Positions 10,500 to 22,600 of a DNA stretch of 64,000 nucleotides are shown here, one piece after another (the stretch's first letter is position 1; the number at the start of each line of letters is the position of its first letter). A program made the translations under genes and the position numbers. A model generated the notes under the pieces. That model did not search any database, had not been told where the DNA came from, and saw only the letters and a list, made by a program, of their open reading frames with translations. The stretch comes from Purshia tridentata (lineage: Eukaryota; Streptophyta; Magnoliopsida; Rosales; Rosaceae): contig QANT01007686.1 of assembly GCA_003254885.1 (NCBI GenBank), positions 1 to 64,000 on the forward strand. The letters are read 5' to 3'.

Positions 10500-13400
10500 T
10501 TTTTCAACTTTTTGGATTTGGTTTTGGTCACTCACAAGTCACAAGTCACACCGTTTCTAGCTGTGGCCTGTTGGACGGTGAGTGGGTGTGTGAAAACTGA
10601 GAAGGGAAGCTTTTTATTAGACAACATTGTATTGTACAAACTACAAACAACAAGTCTTGCTTAGAAGTTAGAACGTCAACTTGTACTTAAGAGTTTACTG
10701 TAGATTTTTATTTTATTTTTGTTAGAAGTAAGAAATTGTCATTTTTCATAGTTAATAACTAAAATTTAGAATAATTTTGGCCAAAAAAATAAAAAATTTA
10801 GAATAATAATTGGGACTCTATATTCTTCCTTTCTGACTCATATTGGACACTTGGTGATTGGAAGCCAATTTGATAGAAAAGAGATTTTAGTTGTGAAACT
10901 AAACATATGGTTTTGTGAGATCTTGTGAGATGTCACTTTGTGTACTACATATGTAATAAAGGTAGGTCTTAAGAGTTAAATTAAATGAGTTTTTATTATA
11001 TTTATTCTTCTTAATTTTACGGCTATCTATTAGTAGTTGTTGTTCGTATCTCCAACAGACTCTAACAAATTCACTATTTAAATTGTAATTTGCTGACCTA
11101 TATGACAATTTGAAGTGTAAAATTTGCTACTTGAAATTTGTGTTCTCCACTAGACTCTTCTAACTTTATAACTTATAATTTTTATTTTTTATAAGAAAGT
11201 TTGATTTATTTAATTTATTTATTATTAAAGGAGAGAGAGGATGAAAATTCTATAGGAATTACAAAGAATTTATTGTCATTAAAATATGAAGTGAGGAGAG
11301 ACTGTCCTAAATTTGGAGAGGGACCGAGGGAGCGAGAGATTAAGTCCCTAGGTTGAAGAGTCATTTTGAAAAGTCTTTTGGAGTCCAAATAATGTTCTCT
11401 CTATTAAAAAAAAATGAAGAATTATTCATTTGACGAGTCTTTTAAAAATGCTCTAAGTGACTATTTTGCCAATTAACGCAACTAATACACAATTCATTCA
11501 ACAGTTGAAATTTTTACTACCATAACCATACAGTGTTATCAAACAATTTTTATTTTAATGGCGCTCACTAGGGCTCATACTGCAATAAGAAAATCTCATA
11601 TTTTCAAAGGATAAATTTCATTGAACAAGAAAAGGAGAAAAAAAAAAAAACAATTTATACGAGTGGTGGCTCTCACGTACAGGTACAAATGGTCATCGAT
11701 TTCATTTTTTCTTTTCTTTTTTGCCCAGCCATATGACCATTAATTTATTTATACTGCAAAAGCTGAACCTTGGAGTCACCTATGTTAAATTAAAAATTCA
11801 AACATTGAAATATTAAAGATTATTTGGTTACCCGTTATTCATAAATTCAAGACAATTTTTCTAGATTTTTGTTGACAAAAATATATATAAACTTGACAGT
11901 TTACATGTAATAAGTCATTCCTCCTTATCAGTAAATCACTGTTTAACATGTATATACTAACTATCGTATGTTGTTGTAACTTGAAATGAATCATATACTG
12001 TAATTTGTTGCTAAAGATGAATGAATAAAAAATGAACCTAATATATATACAATGTGGGAAATTATGGTGTATTTGATAAGCCAAAAAGGGGCAAAGTTTT
12101 ATTTTGCTTTGCTTTGTTTTGACAGTAGCAAGGTTTTGGTTTTGACAATCAGTAAATGTAACAATGTATAAAGACCCTGGAATGTGAAAAGGGTTAGATT
12201 CATTAATATGATAAAAATCTATACCACCACCACCATCATCATCATGAATGTGGGGCAGAACATGTCTTTTAATCTGATGAAGTGTATGGTGTACTGGTGT
12301 GGTAGAAAACAAATCAAAATATTGCCAGTTTGGCAATTGGTGTTCATGCCTGATTGGGAAGAAGTGTGTCATATGTGATATGACCAGCATTCTTGTGGAT
12401 ATTCATGATATACCAAATCTATCTTCTTGATTCAATATGGTAATTATTGTTTCAGTTCAGAACAAGAAAACAAACAATGGGCAATTATGACTTGGTTCAT
12501 TTGTTTTGTACTATATATATGGATGGTTGCCTTAATTTCCTTTTACCCCAATGCATTTGCAAAACATAAACTTGCAGGTTAGCTACTTTCTGGAAAAACT
12601 CTGCAACCAATTAATGGTGCACATCATTGCTTCTAGCTTATTAGCCTGATTTCTTTTGTCTGTGTGTGTTCCTACAAAAGAAAACACTTTGTAATATTAA
12701 TTACAGATAGTAATGGTTTTTTTTTTTTCAAAACTATTTAATATGTTATATTATTAGACCATTAATCTAAACCACAGAAATACAAAACATGACATGATAC
12801 ATTAATTTTTCATATTGTTATCGATAGTTTGAAAGCAATTAATTCGATCTCTTTAGAATCAATGATTTCAGGTGAAAGTTCAAGTGTTTCTTTGTGTCAA
12901 GTGTGTTTTCAATTTTAGGTGAGGAGGCAAAGTTTTAATTTATGACATATTTTCAGATACTGATAACAGAAATATCACTAGTTGGGGCGAGGCCAGGTGG
13001 TCGCCAATCTTGAGGCCGACTAGTGTTGAGAGAAATTTCATATTGAATATGTGAGTGTCTTATTAGTGGTTTATAAGGGTTTGAGCTACCCATTGCCAAT
13101 TAGTTTTAAAATGGATGTCTAGATTCGTTCATGGTATTAGAGTAGGTTAATAAGCCAGCTAGAGAAAATGAGAAAGGAGAGGGAGAGAGAGAGAGAGAAA
13201 TGTTAGCGGGTTTTTTTTTTGGGCAAAAATATATGTTAGCGGGTTGAATCGTTAGTGATTGGTTTTCGATTTGGAATCAATTGTTCTTGTATTGAAAATA
13301 CAATAAATTGTCAAAAATAAATAACAAGATAAAAGTGAAAATTTTGTGAAAGGTAAGAATATAAAAAATGTCATTTCGATCACCTTAAAAATATAAACTG

Positions 13401-15914
13401 TTTTTTCTTCACCTTTCGTTTGGTTTCGAGTTATGAGCCTCCACAACTATATAACTCTTTGGTAATGGTTTGATGAAACATTGATGTCCTTTCCATTCCA
13501 TTCGAACTATGTATTAAGTACTTTTTTTGGCTAGTAATGGAGAATTTTCATTAATTTAATTACTCAAAACTAAGCACACCAAATTTGTTATGTATGTAGC
13601 TCACACGTTATATTATCTCTGATTTATGAATCATTTAATGTAGTACATAAGGTAACATATATATCTATTCATCACCAAAGGACCATTCTAGTTGACTTAA
13701 AATCATAGTGGATTTGGCTCTTTCAACATCAGTCCAAAACACTCTTTTGGTACTTCTTGTGGGCACATGCTTCCATGTGATATCACACACAAATGTAGAG
13801 CTGTGATCTACGCAACCTCATTATTCTTCATGCAATCAAAGGCTTAGATTGCAACATTTGCAAGAGAGAGAGAGAGAGAGAGAGCTTTATGTTTGAAATG
13901 GGGTTGAACACAAATCCACAACTACCCCATCACATTGCCCGCCCACATATATATAATGTGGACAGCTTGTGAACACAACACAAGTATACAAAGTATATAT
14001 AAAATGGATACATATAAAATATTCTAATGTTTGGTAGCTACTCAACGGACAAAAGCTTATTATAATATCATAATATGTTAATACAAAAGCTTATTAACAT
14101 ATTATGTGATCACTGAATAATCAATTAAATAAATTTTGTTAATAATAACATATATTTTTTTAAATTTTCATTTTATGTTTTTGATTTATAATGGGCAAAA
14201 TAAAAGTCTTGAAATGCTCATTCATGTCTATTAGCGAATTGCATGTACCGTGGGGTCATGGTGCAATTGAAGTCGATTGCGACCCATCACCATCCTAAGT
14301 TATGTCCAATCAAATCCAGGCAATAAACACTTGTCCACTTTTGAGCAACACATATATAATATAGCCAACTAATTGGACAGCAACTAGAAAAAATCAATGT
14401 CAAAATCTAAACAAATTATATGCCCATGTCGGGTTCAAAGTAACCGAAGCAGGCAAGTAGGTGAAGCTAGATTACAGCTTCGTGGATAATTAATCATTGT
14501 GCAAATTGACCAAAAACACTAATGTGATTGTGAATATTTAATTTTGTATGATAAAATTTCGATTCAAAATCGAAAACATAATATACCATGCATTATATTA
14601 CGTTAAATTAATAGTTTAAATGGGCAGTTCAGCGATCTAATATATATATGCCACACTATATATTCTACCCTTTAATTGATGGAAAGTCCCATTTTTAAAT
14701 ATATATATATATGTGCGTGTGCCAAACTACTTAGGAAGAGAATTTATCACGTCCACGCTAAAAAAATATATGTTCAAGTAGAATAAATAAGTTCTTATTG
14801 CAAAATTTTATTTGTAAGGCAAGCGTGCACTGGATCATAGGTGGAAAGTGTATGTGTCACACTAAAACTATGTCCCAAAAGAAAAAAAGAACAAAAAAGG
14901 TGGCACTAATGCACAGCTAATTTCACTAATAATGAATCCCATAATCAGGAAGCTGAAGTTCCTTTATTTGTTAAAATAAACATAGCATTAGACCTTTGGT
15001 CTAGGTGGCTATATAGCCCTTTTTCGTAGCTTACTAAACAAATTCATTGAGAGCTGAGCATTTATTAATTATGAGGATTAGTGGTTTTCTATAACCTAAA
15101 GAAAAAGGAAAAAATAAAGATAGTGGCTTTGGTTTACTTGCACTCCTATTTTATTGGAAGGTAATGGTTCACCACCATTAAAGGTGGTGAGCGAAAATGA
15201 CTTCTTTATTGTATTATACATTTATACTTCAACATTAATTAATGCGACAGATTACATAACAGTGTTCTGTATGCTGAAGAAATGAAAAACCGCTACACTG
15301 ATTTACATAGTTTTTTTGTGTGAATGCAAAATAACTCTAAATTTTTTGATGTGCATGTGTGCTTCTGAGGAACAATGGCTTGAGAGTTGTATTAATTAAG
15401 CATATTTCAAGAGGCCACCTCTTATACAAGATGACTGTACGTTTCCAAAGACTTCCTTTCAATCTTGCTGGTTTCTATATATTGTTTGAAAAATATTGAC
15501 TGGTATTCAAATATTAGATAAAAAAATGAAGTGGACAGTTCACTTTAAATTTTTTATTAAATTGGCTAAAGCAATGGTCTCATGATCTTATCTGTTTCAA
15601 CATTAATTAATTCAACAAACCTTGTAATAGACATTAAATATGAGGAACTGGGTCAGTAATGAAGATGCAAAAAACTGTATATATAGGCTTTAGGCTCAAG
15701 CTTTGTAGAAGAAGTAGGAACAAAAGTATCCCTCAAAAGGAACACCTAGGAGATCTTTTGGGTCAAAATTATTCAACTTGGAGTACATCATCTGCACAAA
15801 AGTGGGGCTGTAGTACTGTGTATATATTATATGCCAAGCAGCCAAGCAAGTATTTAATAATGTTACAAATTTAGGCATCATGCACTAGCTTTGACATATA
15901 AAGAGGGAGATATA

Positions 15915-15945
<31 letters not shown>

Positions 15946-16180
15946 ATTTAGTATATGTAAAATAAATAAAAAAATGCCCCTCTCAGATTTTACAATGATA
16001 AAAACACTCATGCATGTTTTAGTTTTACTTTTATTGTAGTCTAGTATTAACTTTTAGGTTGAACACTTCTTGCGAATATTCCATACGAATGCTCATGCAT
16101 GTAATTATTAATCAATGACATGATCATTATTCAGTACAATTACAATCATATTTTTGGAGTTACTGTTATTATGAAGTAAT
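10500..16180. other. Gene-poor AT-rich intergenic region
   Basis: No gene recognised on either strand. Frames such as 11839-12390 (-) are AT-driven and match no family I know. Present are (GA)n at about 13862-13882, a (TA)n run near 15912-15940, an imperfect hairpin around 14060-14110 with arms CATAATATGTTAATA / TATTAACATATTATG, and scattered TATATATA strings. I searched by eye for common conserved plant miRNAs and saw none. Confidence 0.45.
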
Positions 16181-16185
16181 CATGA

Positions 16186-16370
16186 AATATTATTGATAAC
16201 TAGTGAAATATCGAGTGTTTGAATTTTTCTAAAAAGCGTTCGAATGCTCAATTAATATAGTTCATGTAGTACTTAAATAAAATATCATTGATAACTAGTG
16301 ATATATCGAGTGTTTGAATATTTTGAAAAGCGTTTGAACGCTCAATTAATATAATTCATGTAGTACTTGA
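16186..16370. repeat. Two-copy tandem duplication of about 93 bp
   Basis: Copies at about 16186-16280 and 16281-16370 share ATTGATAACTAGTGA, ATATCGAGTGTTTGAAT, AAAGCGTT and TCATGTAGTACTT, with several substitutions and a small indel. Noncoding. Confidence 0.8.
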
Positions 16371-18943
16371 AATGAAACTGAATTATTTAATTTTTGAAGA
16401 TATAGACTATTTTATGCATGATTTATCTCATTTAAACTTGTTTATATCAATGTCCTTATAAATTTTTTTTTATATATTTCAACCCTATTGGATTGGAACC
16501 CTATGGATATGAAGTTTGATTGTCACTAAAGATTGTTTGAGTGTAAGTTGACTTAAAATTTAGCAAATATTGAAAGGAGGGTAGATGGACCAGAGCAGCA
16601 CCCAGAAATGAGTGTGTTTTCTGCTAATAATAAATTGACAATATAGATTTTCTCATATAAATTAATGCAACCAAGAATATCTATGCATAGATTTAGCTGG
16701 CATGGGAAGGCATGCAAAGACAGAAAACAGATTGTATAGTAGTCAAGGGGTAAAGAGGGAGATAGATAATTCAGAGTTTCAGACTGTCAAAAGAAGTTTT
16801 CGCAGCACACACTTTGATGCAATATTGCCTAGACTTTTGCGCATTTCACCCTCCAAGTTGAGGTGTAAATAAGTGAGAAATAATTGTGTTTGATTCCAAC
16901 ACTACGTTTGGGCTTTTCACATAAGCTCACTTGCAATAATCAATTTTGGACTTGGGCCCAACTTTGCAACCTCAAGAAAATGGATCAAATATAGTCGTTC
17001 AAAGTCGCAGCCACAAACTCCCTACAAAAATAGTATCCTACAATAAAAAAAGTTAATACTATAACTTAATCACCGACCAAAAATGTTTGTTTTTCCTAAA
17101 TATCCTTTAATCATGCAATAAATAAAAAAGAACAAGAAATAAACCTTATAAAACTACATCATATCATATCAATCATTCATAAATTGAAATGAATAAAGCT
17201 GAAAATATTGGCCTTTAATTTGTTTTGAGTAAAGTTTTTTTGACAAGAAAATTGGAAAACATAATCGGTTTGAGGGGCAATGACAGAGGTCTTGAAGGCA
17301 ACTAATAAGTTATGCTTATGGAGGACTTTGATCACCACAAAATATGACACTCCCACCTTAAATTGCAAATGCCAAAAAAAATTCAACCAAATGCATATAT
17401 ACTTCAAACGTAGAATATAAAGGTCAAAGTAATATAGCATGGAGTAGCAAAAGGTTGAAGCACTTCTATTGTGAAAACAAAATCGGATTCGATGCGTCTA
17501 CACATTAAAATTGGGATTTGAAGTTGAGAAATATGAAGATGGATCACATGAGCAATGCAACGCAACAGTTAACTGATAATGAGAAACATGCTCTTGCAAC
17601 AAGACCCAGATCTCTCAATTTCTATCAATTTGAAATTTAAACCCAATTATTATACAGAAAAAAAAAAAAAAAAAANNNNNNNNNNAAAAAAAAAAAAAAA
17701 AAAAAAAGGAACTTATGCAGTCATGAACAACAAGAAGTCAAACACAGCTAAATAACAAAAAAACCTCAAAGCAACTCAGGCTCTATGATAACCATGAAAT
17801 AAATCAAGACAGACCAGCATAGCTTTATTGACTTTCTTGGTTGAACTTCCTAAATTATAGCATGGAAAGGGTTTATTTGAAGTACTTTTAAAAGGGGTAA
17901 AAGCTATTTTAGACCGTCAAAAATGTTTTTGAAGTGTCTGCACTTCCAAGTGTTTTGACATGAGACACTTGTATAGAAGGGCTTTCACCAAAAGCGTTAT
18001 TGAACAAAAGCTTTTACAGCAAAAGCACTCTCAGACTGGCCATAAATTACACATATAGTATCGAAAAAAAACTAACAAATGATCAAAGCACACACTTCAT
18101 CATACAATACTGAAAAAAAAAAAAACTTCTGTTACCGTAATATTACGTAGCAGTGTAACTAACCCACTCAAATTATAACACTTTTTTCTAATAGTCGATG
18201 TACAAAACCATTAAAGCTACCATGTATTGCTTCTTAACATGAGCTTTATTCCTCCCAGAAGTCTCGGCAATAGCCTTGATTATCCAAGAATCCTCAAGAA
18301 ACAAAGCACTGCATACAAATCCTGAGGTGGAGTGTCCATCACAGTCCTATACATCGTTAATCACAATCTGTTCATTCTCCCTCGCAATGAGTTCAAAAGT
18401 CAGACAAACAAATGTAAAAGGAACACGTACGTTGCAAGTTTGCTTGTCAAAACTCTCTTATTTTCCTAAGAAAGATGATTATCATTAATTTTCAAGCGTT
18501 TGCAGCCATGATGCAACATCACTCTTAACTTTAATCAACTTAGCAAAATTTAAAGGCTCCAAGTCAGACACCAAAGGTTCCATTACAGGTTATCTATACA
18601 TTTTGATCATCAAATCCAATGAGTTCCACTCAAAATAACCATCAACATAAACAGCACAACAAAATATTGATCCACGCATGTCCTACTGTTGGTTTGATTG
18701 GTTAATAGTTTTGGTTGGCATGTTAAGAAATGTGACTACTTGTAGACAATTCATTCTTAAATATTGAAAATACTATTCAGGCGAAGAGGTGGTGGAGTAG
18801 AAAATGTTGTTCAGCATACATTGCGGTCAGCCCAATATCATGTCAAATGCAGCCGAACTTCATCTCCACCAGTCAAATGCAGTGATGGACTTCATCTTTG
18901 AAAATCCATTACTGTTGTGAGATCAGCAGCTTGCCCCAAATAA
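16371..18943. other. Intergenic DNA with one assembly gap
   Basis: AT-rich. A 10-N gap (17676-17685) lies within an A run of unknown length. Around 17870-18010 there is an AAGTACTTTTAAAAGGGGTAAAAGC-like stretch resembling dispersed plant repeats, but without clear ends. No coding gene is supported. Confidence 0.45.
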
Positions 18944-19034
18944 GTGTTCAAATAGTCTTCGAGTAATGCTCAAACAGTCCTCAAGTAATACTCGAACAGT
19001 CTTCGATTAGTGTTCAAACTCTATCGAGTAGTGC
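18944..19034. repeat. Degenerate minisatellite of about 22 bp, four units
   Basis: Four consecutive units of 21-24 bp follow a pattern close to GCTCAAACAGTCTTCGAGTAAT. They differ from each other at several positions. No spacers are present and the units are directly abutted. Confidence 0.7.
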
Positions 19035-19661
19035 TTCCAACAGGTTACAAAAACCCATTTAGTGGCAGAAAATGTTTAAAAATTAATTACTGGCCCAGGC
19101 CCATCCCAGCATCGACCAATGGGAACATCGTATCTTTTTTTGCTTAAAAAGCGGATTATCTTTAAATTTTGCTTCCAAGATCAAAATTATTTATCATATA
19201 ATAAAAAATAATAATATATATATATATTTTTCATATAATAAATAGCTTGTGTGGGGCACTTATTATTGGTTCTATCCCAGGTTTTTTTAAACCCCTGTGT
19301 TATCTCTGCATATTGATCATCAAATCCAAGAAGGTAATGCAGAAGAGCTGATCCAGTTTCTCTCTCAAATTTGCTTTCTCCTTTTATAAAATCTTCTATA
19401 GATTTCATTGATCTCAGGCCTATTTTTTAAGTTCTGTTTATTTTTTTATTGAATTTTGGTGTCCATAATTTGCGTTATCCATATGTCCTTATAAGAAGCA
19501 ATGGGGTCTGTTTTTTTATCTGGGTCTTTTTGATCTAGGGTTTTAAGGGCTGCTCTTTAGCCCACTTATATGGGCATCTGGTTATTCATTTTAAACTTCG
19601 ACCCCTTGTTAAGTTTTACTAGAGTAGTGTTATAGTCAGCTTGTTTAGGATTTTCGATTGA

Positions 19662-22600
19662 ATGGCTCGGTTGGTTCTGCCATGCAAGAGTTCGGCTTAT
19701 GTGAGGACGAGTCTGCTGGGTTTGATCTCATCTGCTCCTGTGAGATTACCCATATCCCATTTCTTTCATTGATAGAGTATGTGTGTTTGTTTTGGAATCT
19801 ATTAAAAGTTTGTAAGCAGTGTGGCTGATGTGTGAGATGCTCCATTGAATTTATAAATAAACATGGTAACATATTTTCAACTAAGGAATCTGTTAAAGTT
19901 TGTAAGTCGTGTCAGTTTATTATGCTTGCTAGCTTTTATTCTTTGTTCTGGTGATGTCTTGCCAGCTAGTAATTCTTTAAGGATATAGAATGTCATGTGT
20001 TGTTTGAATTTTGTATTAAAGAATTACATATGTGACAGCATGTTGTAATGGTGTGGATGCAATCTTGTGGATGTGAAAAGAAATTGCTTGAGTATCATTG
20101 TTCTCTTTTTTTTCTTTGGTCCACTTGAGTAAATTTTTTTTCTTTCTTCCCCAGTTTCAGTGCACTAGCCGTGTTAGCCTATTGGGGAATTCAGCAAAAA
20201 AAATTTCCAGATATAGGCGCTTTCTTACTTCGGAGGTTTGTGCATTTTTAGCCCCTATTTTAGTTTGGTTACTTTTAAGTTGTAATTTCTTTTTCTTAAA
20301 TATTGTTTTTCAGTGCTGACTTTATTACATCAACTTTAAAATCCGAATAGAAGGTTTCTGAGCTCTCTTAATACATTTATATTTTCAGGCCCCGTGTCGA
20401 AGGAGTTATCGCTTTCCATATACTTCATTACCTGTGAGTTGCAATGCTTTTACTGGGAACTGTTTGTGTGTTATGATATTCTTTGCACATACTTACACAT
20501 ATTTGTATGAATTTTGTCTCCTTGTATCTTGTGTTGTACCACTCTTAATTTTTTCATGCTCCACACAGATCATGTAGCTGTTTCATTTTTATGATTTTGT
20601 TAATCATGTGTTACTCGTGGACTCATTTCAGAGGGATAAACAAGGGAGTAGGAGGCTAATCTGTTCAATTGCAACAGAGACCGTGCCAGACCAAGTTGAA
20701 GAATCAAAAATGGGTACACCAAAAGAAATCTTCTTGAAGGACTACAAAATGCCTGATTACTATTTTGACTCGGTATAATACACTTTTACCAAATCAAAGT
20801 ACTATATACTGGTTAGGTTTCTGATCTTTTGGTATGAGCTTTTTCTGAGTACTTATGGAGCTACTTCGTCAGGTGGATTTGAATTTTTCACTTGGTGAGG
20901 AGAAAACAATTGTTAGTTCAAAAATTACTGTGTTCCCCAGAGTTGAAGGTAGTCTCGTGACCACTCTTCCCATTTAGTATTTCATTGGTAGAAGTATCTT
21001 TTTCTCCTGATCATTTGAACAAATTTATTGTGCTTGTCATGTTATATATACGTATCTTTTGGACTGATGTCATATATGACTTGAAGAAGAATTTCTAGTC
21101 TTTTCCTAATCATTAATAATTTATTATTGTGTATTTCAGGGTCTTCTTCCCCATTGGTTTTGGATGGGCATGATCTTAAGTTACTCTCGATTCGTATCAA
21201 CAGCAAGGAACTAAAGGCATGTAATTTTTATTGTGCCATTCATATTTCCTGCTTAGTTTCATGATTGTTTTCTTGAAATATTTTCATTAGATCAAGCTTA
21301 TTCTTTAATTCGGTGCATAGAAAGGTTGTTTCCTACTTCTTAATAGTTGTAGTGTAACTGTGTAAGTTGCCATCGTTTAGTTAATATTTTACCTGAAGTT
21401 TGAGAGGCATGAGTATACTTTTCCTATTTTATAGACATGTGCTGATTTCTACTTTCTAGGGCCCTTTTTTCTTTCCTAGAATGGGTATGATTTATTGCAT
21501 GCTTATTGTTTTTTCCCCCTGATAGGAGGAGGATTACCGCTTGGATTCACGCCATCTGACACTCACATCCCTACCTAGTGGTACATTTACTTTGGAAATT
21601 GTAACAGAGATGTATCCTCTGAAGAACACATCATTAGAGGTGCATGTCTTCATATCTACAATTTCTCTTTCTTGATATGTGGTCCTTTTTCTGCCCTGAC
21701 TGTAGATTGATTTTACTGTAGGGGCTGTACAAGTCATCTGGGAATTTCTGTACACAGTGTGAAGCTGAGGGTTTTCGTAAAATTACATTCTATCAGGTTG
21801 CTAAATTCAATTGATTATATATTCCAGTCACTTGTGAAATTTTATTCAGTGTCTGCTGTATTGAATGCATTTTATTTGGAACAGGACCGTCCTGATATAA
21901 TGGCAAAATATACATGCCGCATAGAAGCTGATAAATTGTTATACCCAGTTTTGTTGTCTAATGGAAATCTCATAGAGCAGGGTGACCTGGAGGTGAACAT
22001 TACTTACCAAATAAAGCATTTAAATGGATCTTCACTGTAGTGTTATTTATTGTAATTTTGTGCTTTTGGTTCAGGGTGGCAAACATTATGTTCTTTGGGA
22101 GGATCCCTTCAAGAAACCCTGCTACTTGTTTGCTTTGGTTGCTGGACAGCTTGAGAGCAGAGATGACACATTTATTACTCGTTCGGGTCGAAAGGTGGCT
22201 TTGAGGATTTGGACCCCAGCTCAAGACGTACCGAAGACTGCACATGCCATGTATTCGCTTAAGGCAGCTATGAAATGGGATGAGGATGTGGGTTTATTCA
22301 TATTTATGAAGATTATTGGTTTTGATTTGAAAGTTCTCGTATTGATATTGATTTTAAAGCTTATTGTCAACTGCTCTGATCTCATATGACTATTCTAATA
22401 GGTTTTCGGTCTTGAGTATGACCTGGATCTCTTCAACGTTGTGGCTGTTCCAGACTTTAACATGTATGTTTAAGTTTTCTTTCTGGATAAAAGTTTAATT
22501 CTCTAATTATGATTAAGGCATGCATTTATGTTTTGGATTCTTTATGGCAGAAAAGGATGAATGTTTCATTCTTATCAGTTTAATTGTTTCTATAGTTTAA

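Noticed and set aside
11839-12390. 183-codon minus-strand open frame
   Set aside because: Composition is that of AT-rich intergenic DNA (many His, Ile, Phe, Tyr) and no family features are visible.
10500-18900. Possible LTR retrotransposon in the gene-poor stretch
   Set aside because: I found no paired long repeats and no gag or pol-like frames; only small repeats are present.
18944-19034. Regular short repeats suggestive of a CRISPR array
   Set aside because: Units abut without unique spacers and the DNA is plant nuclear.
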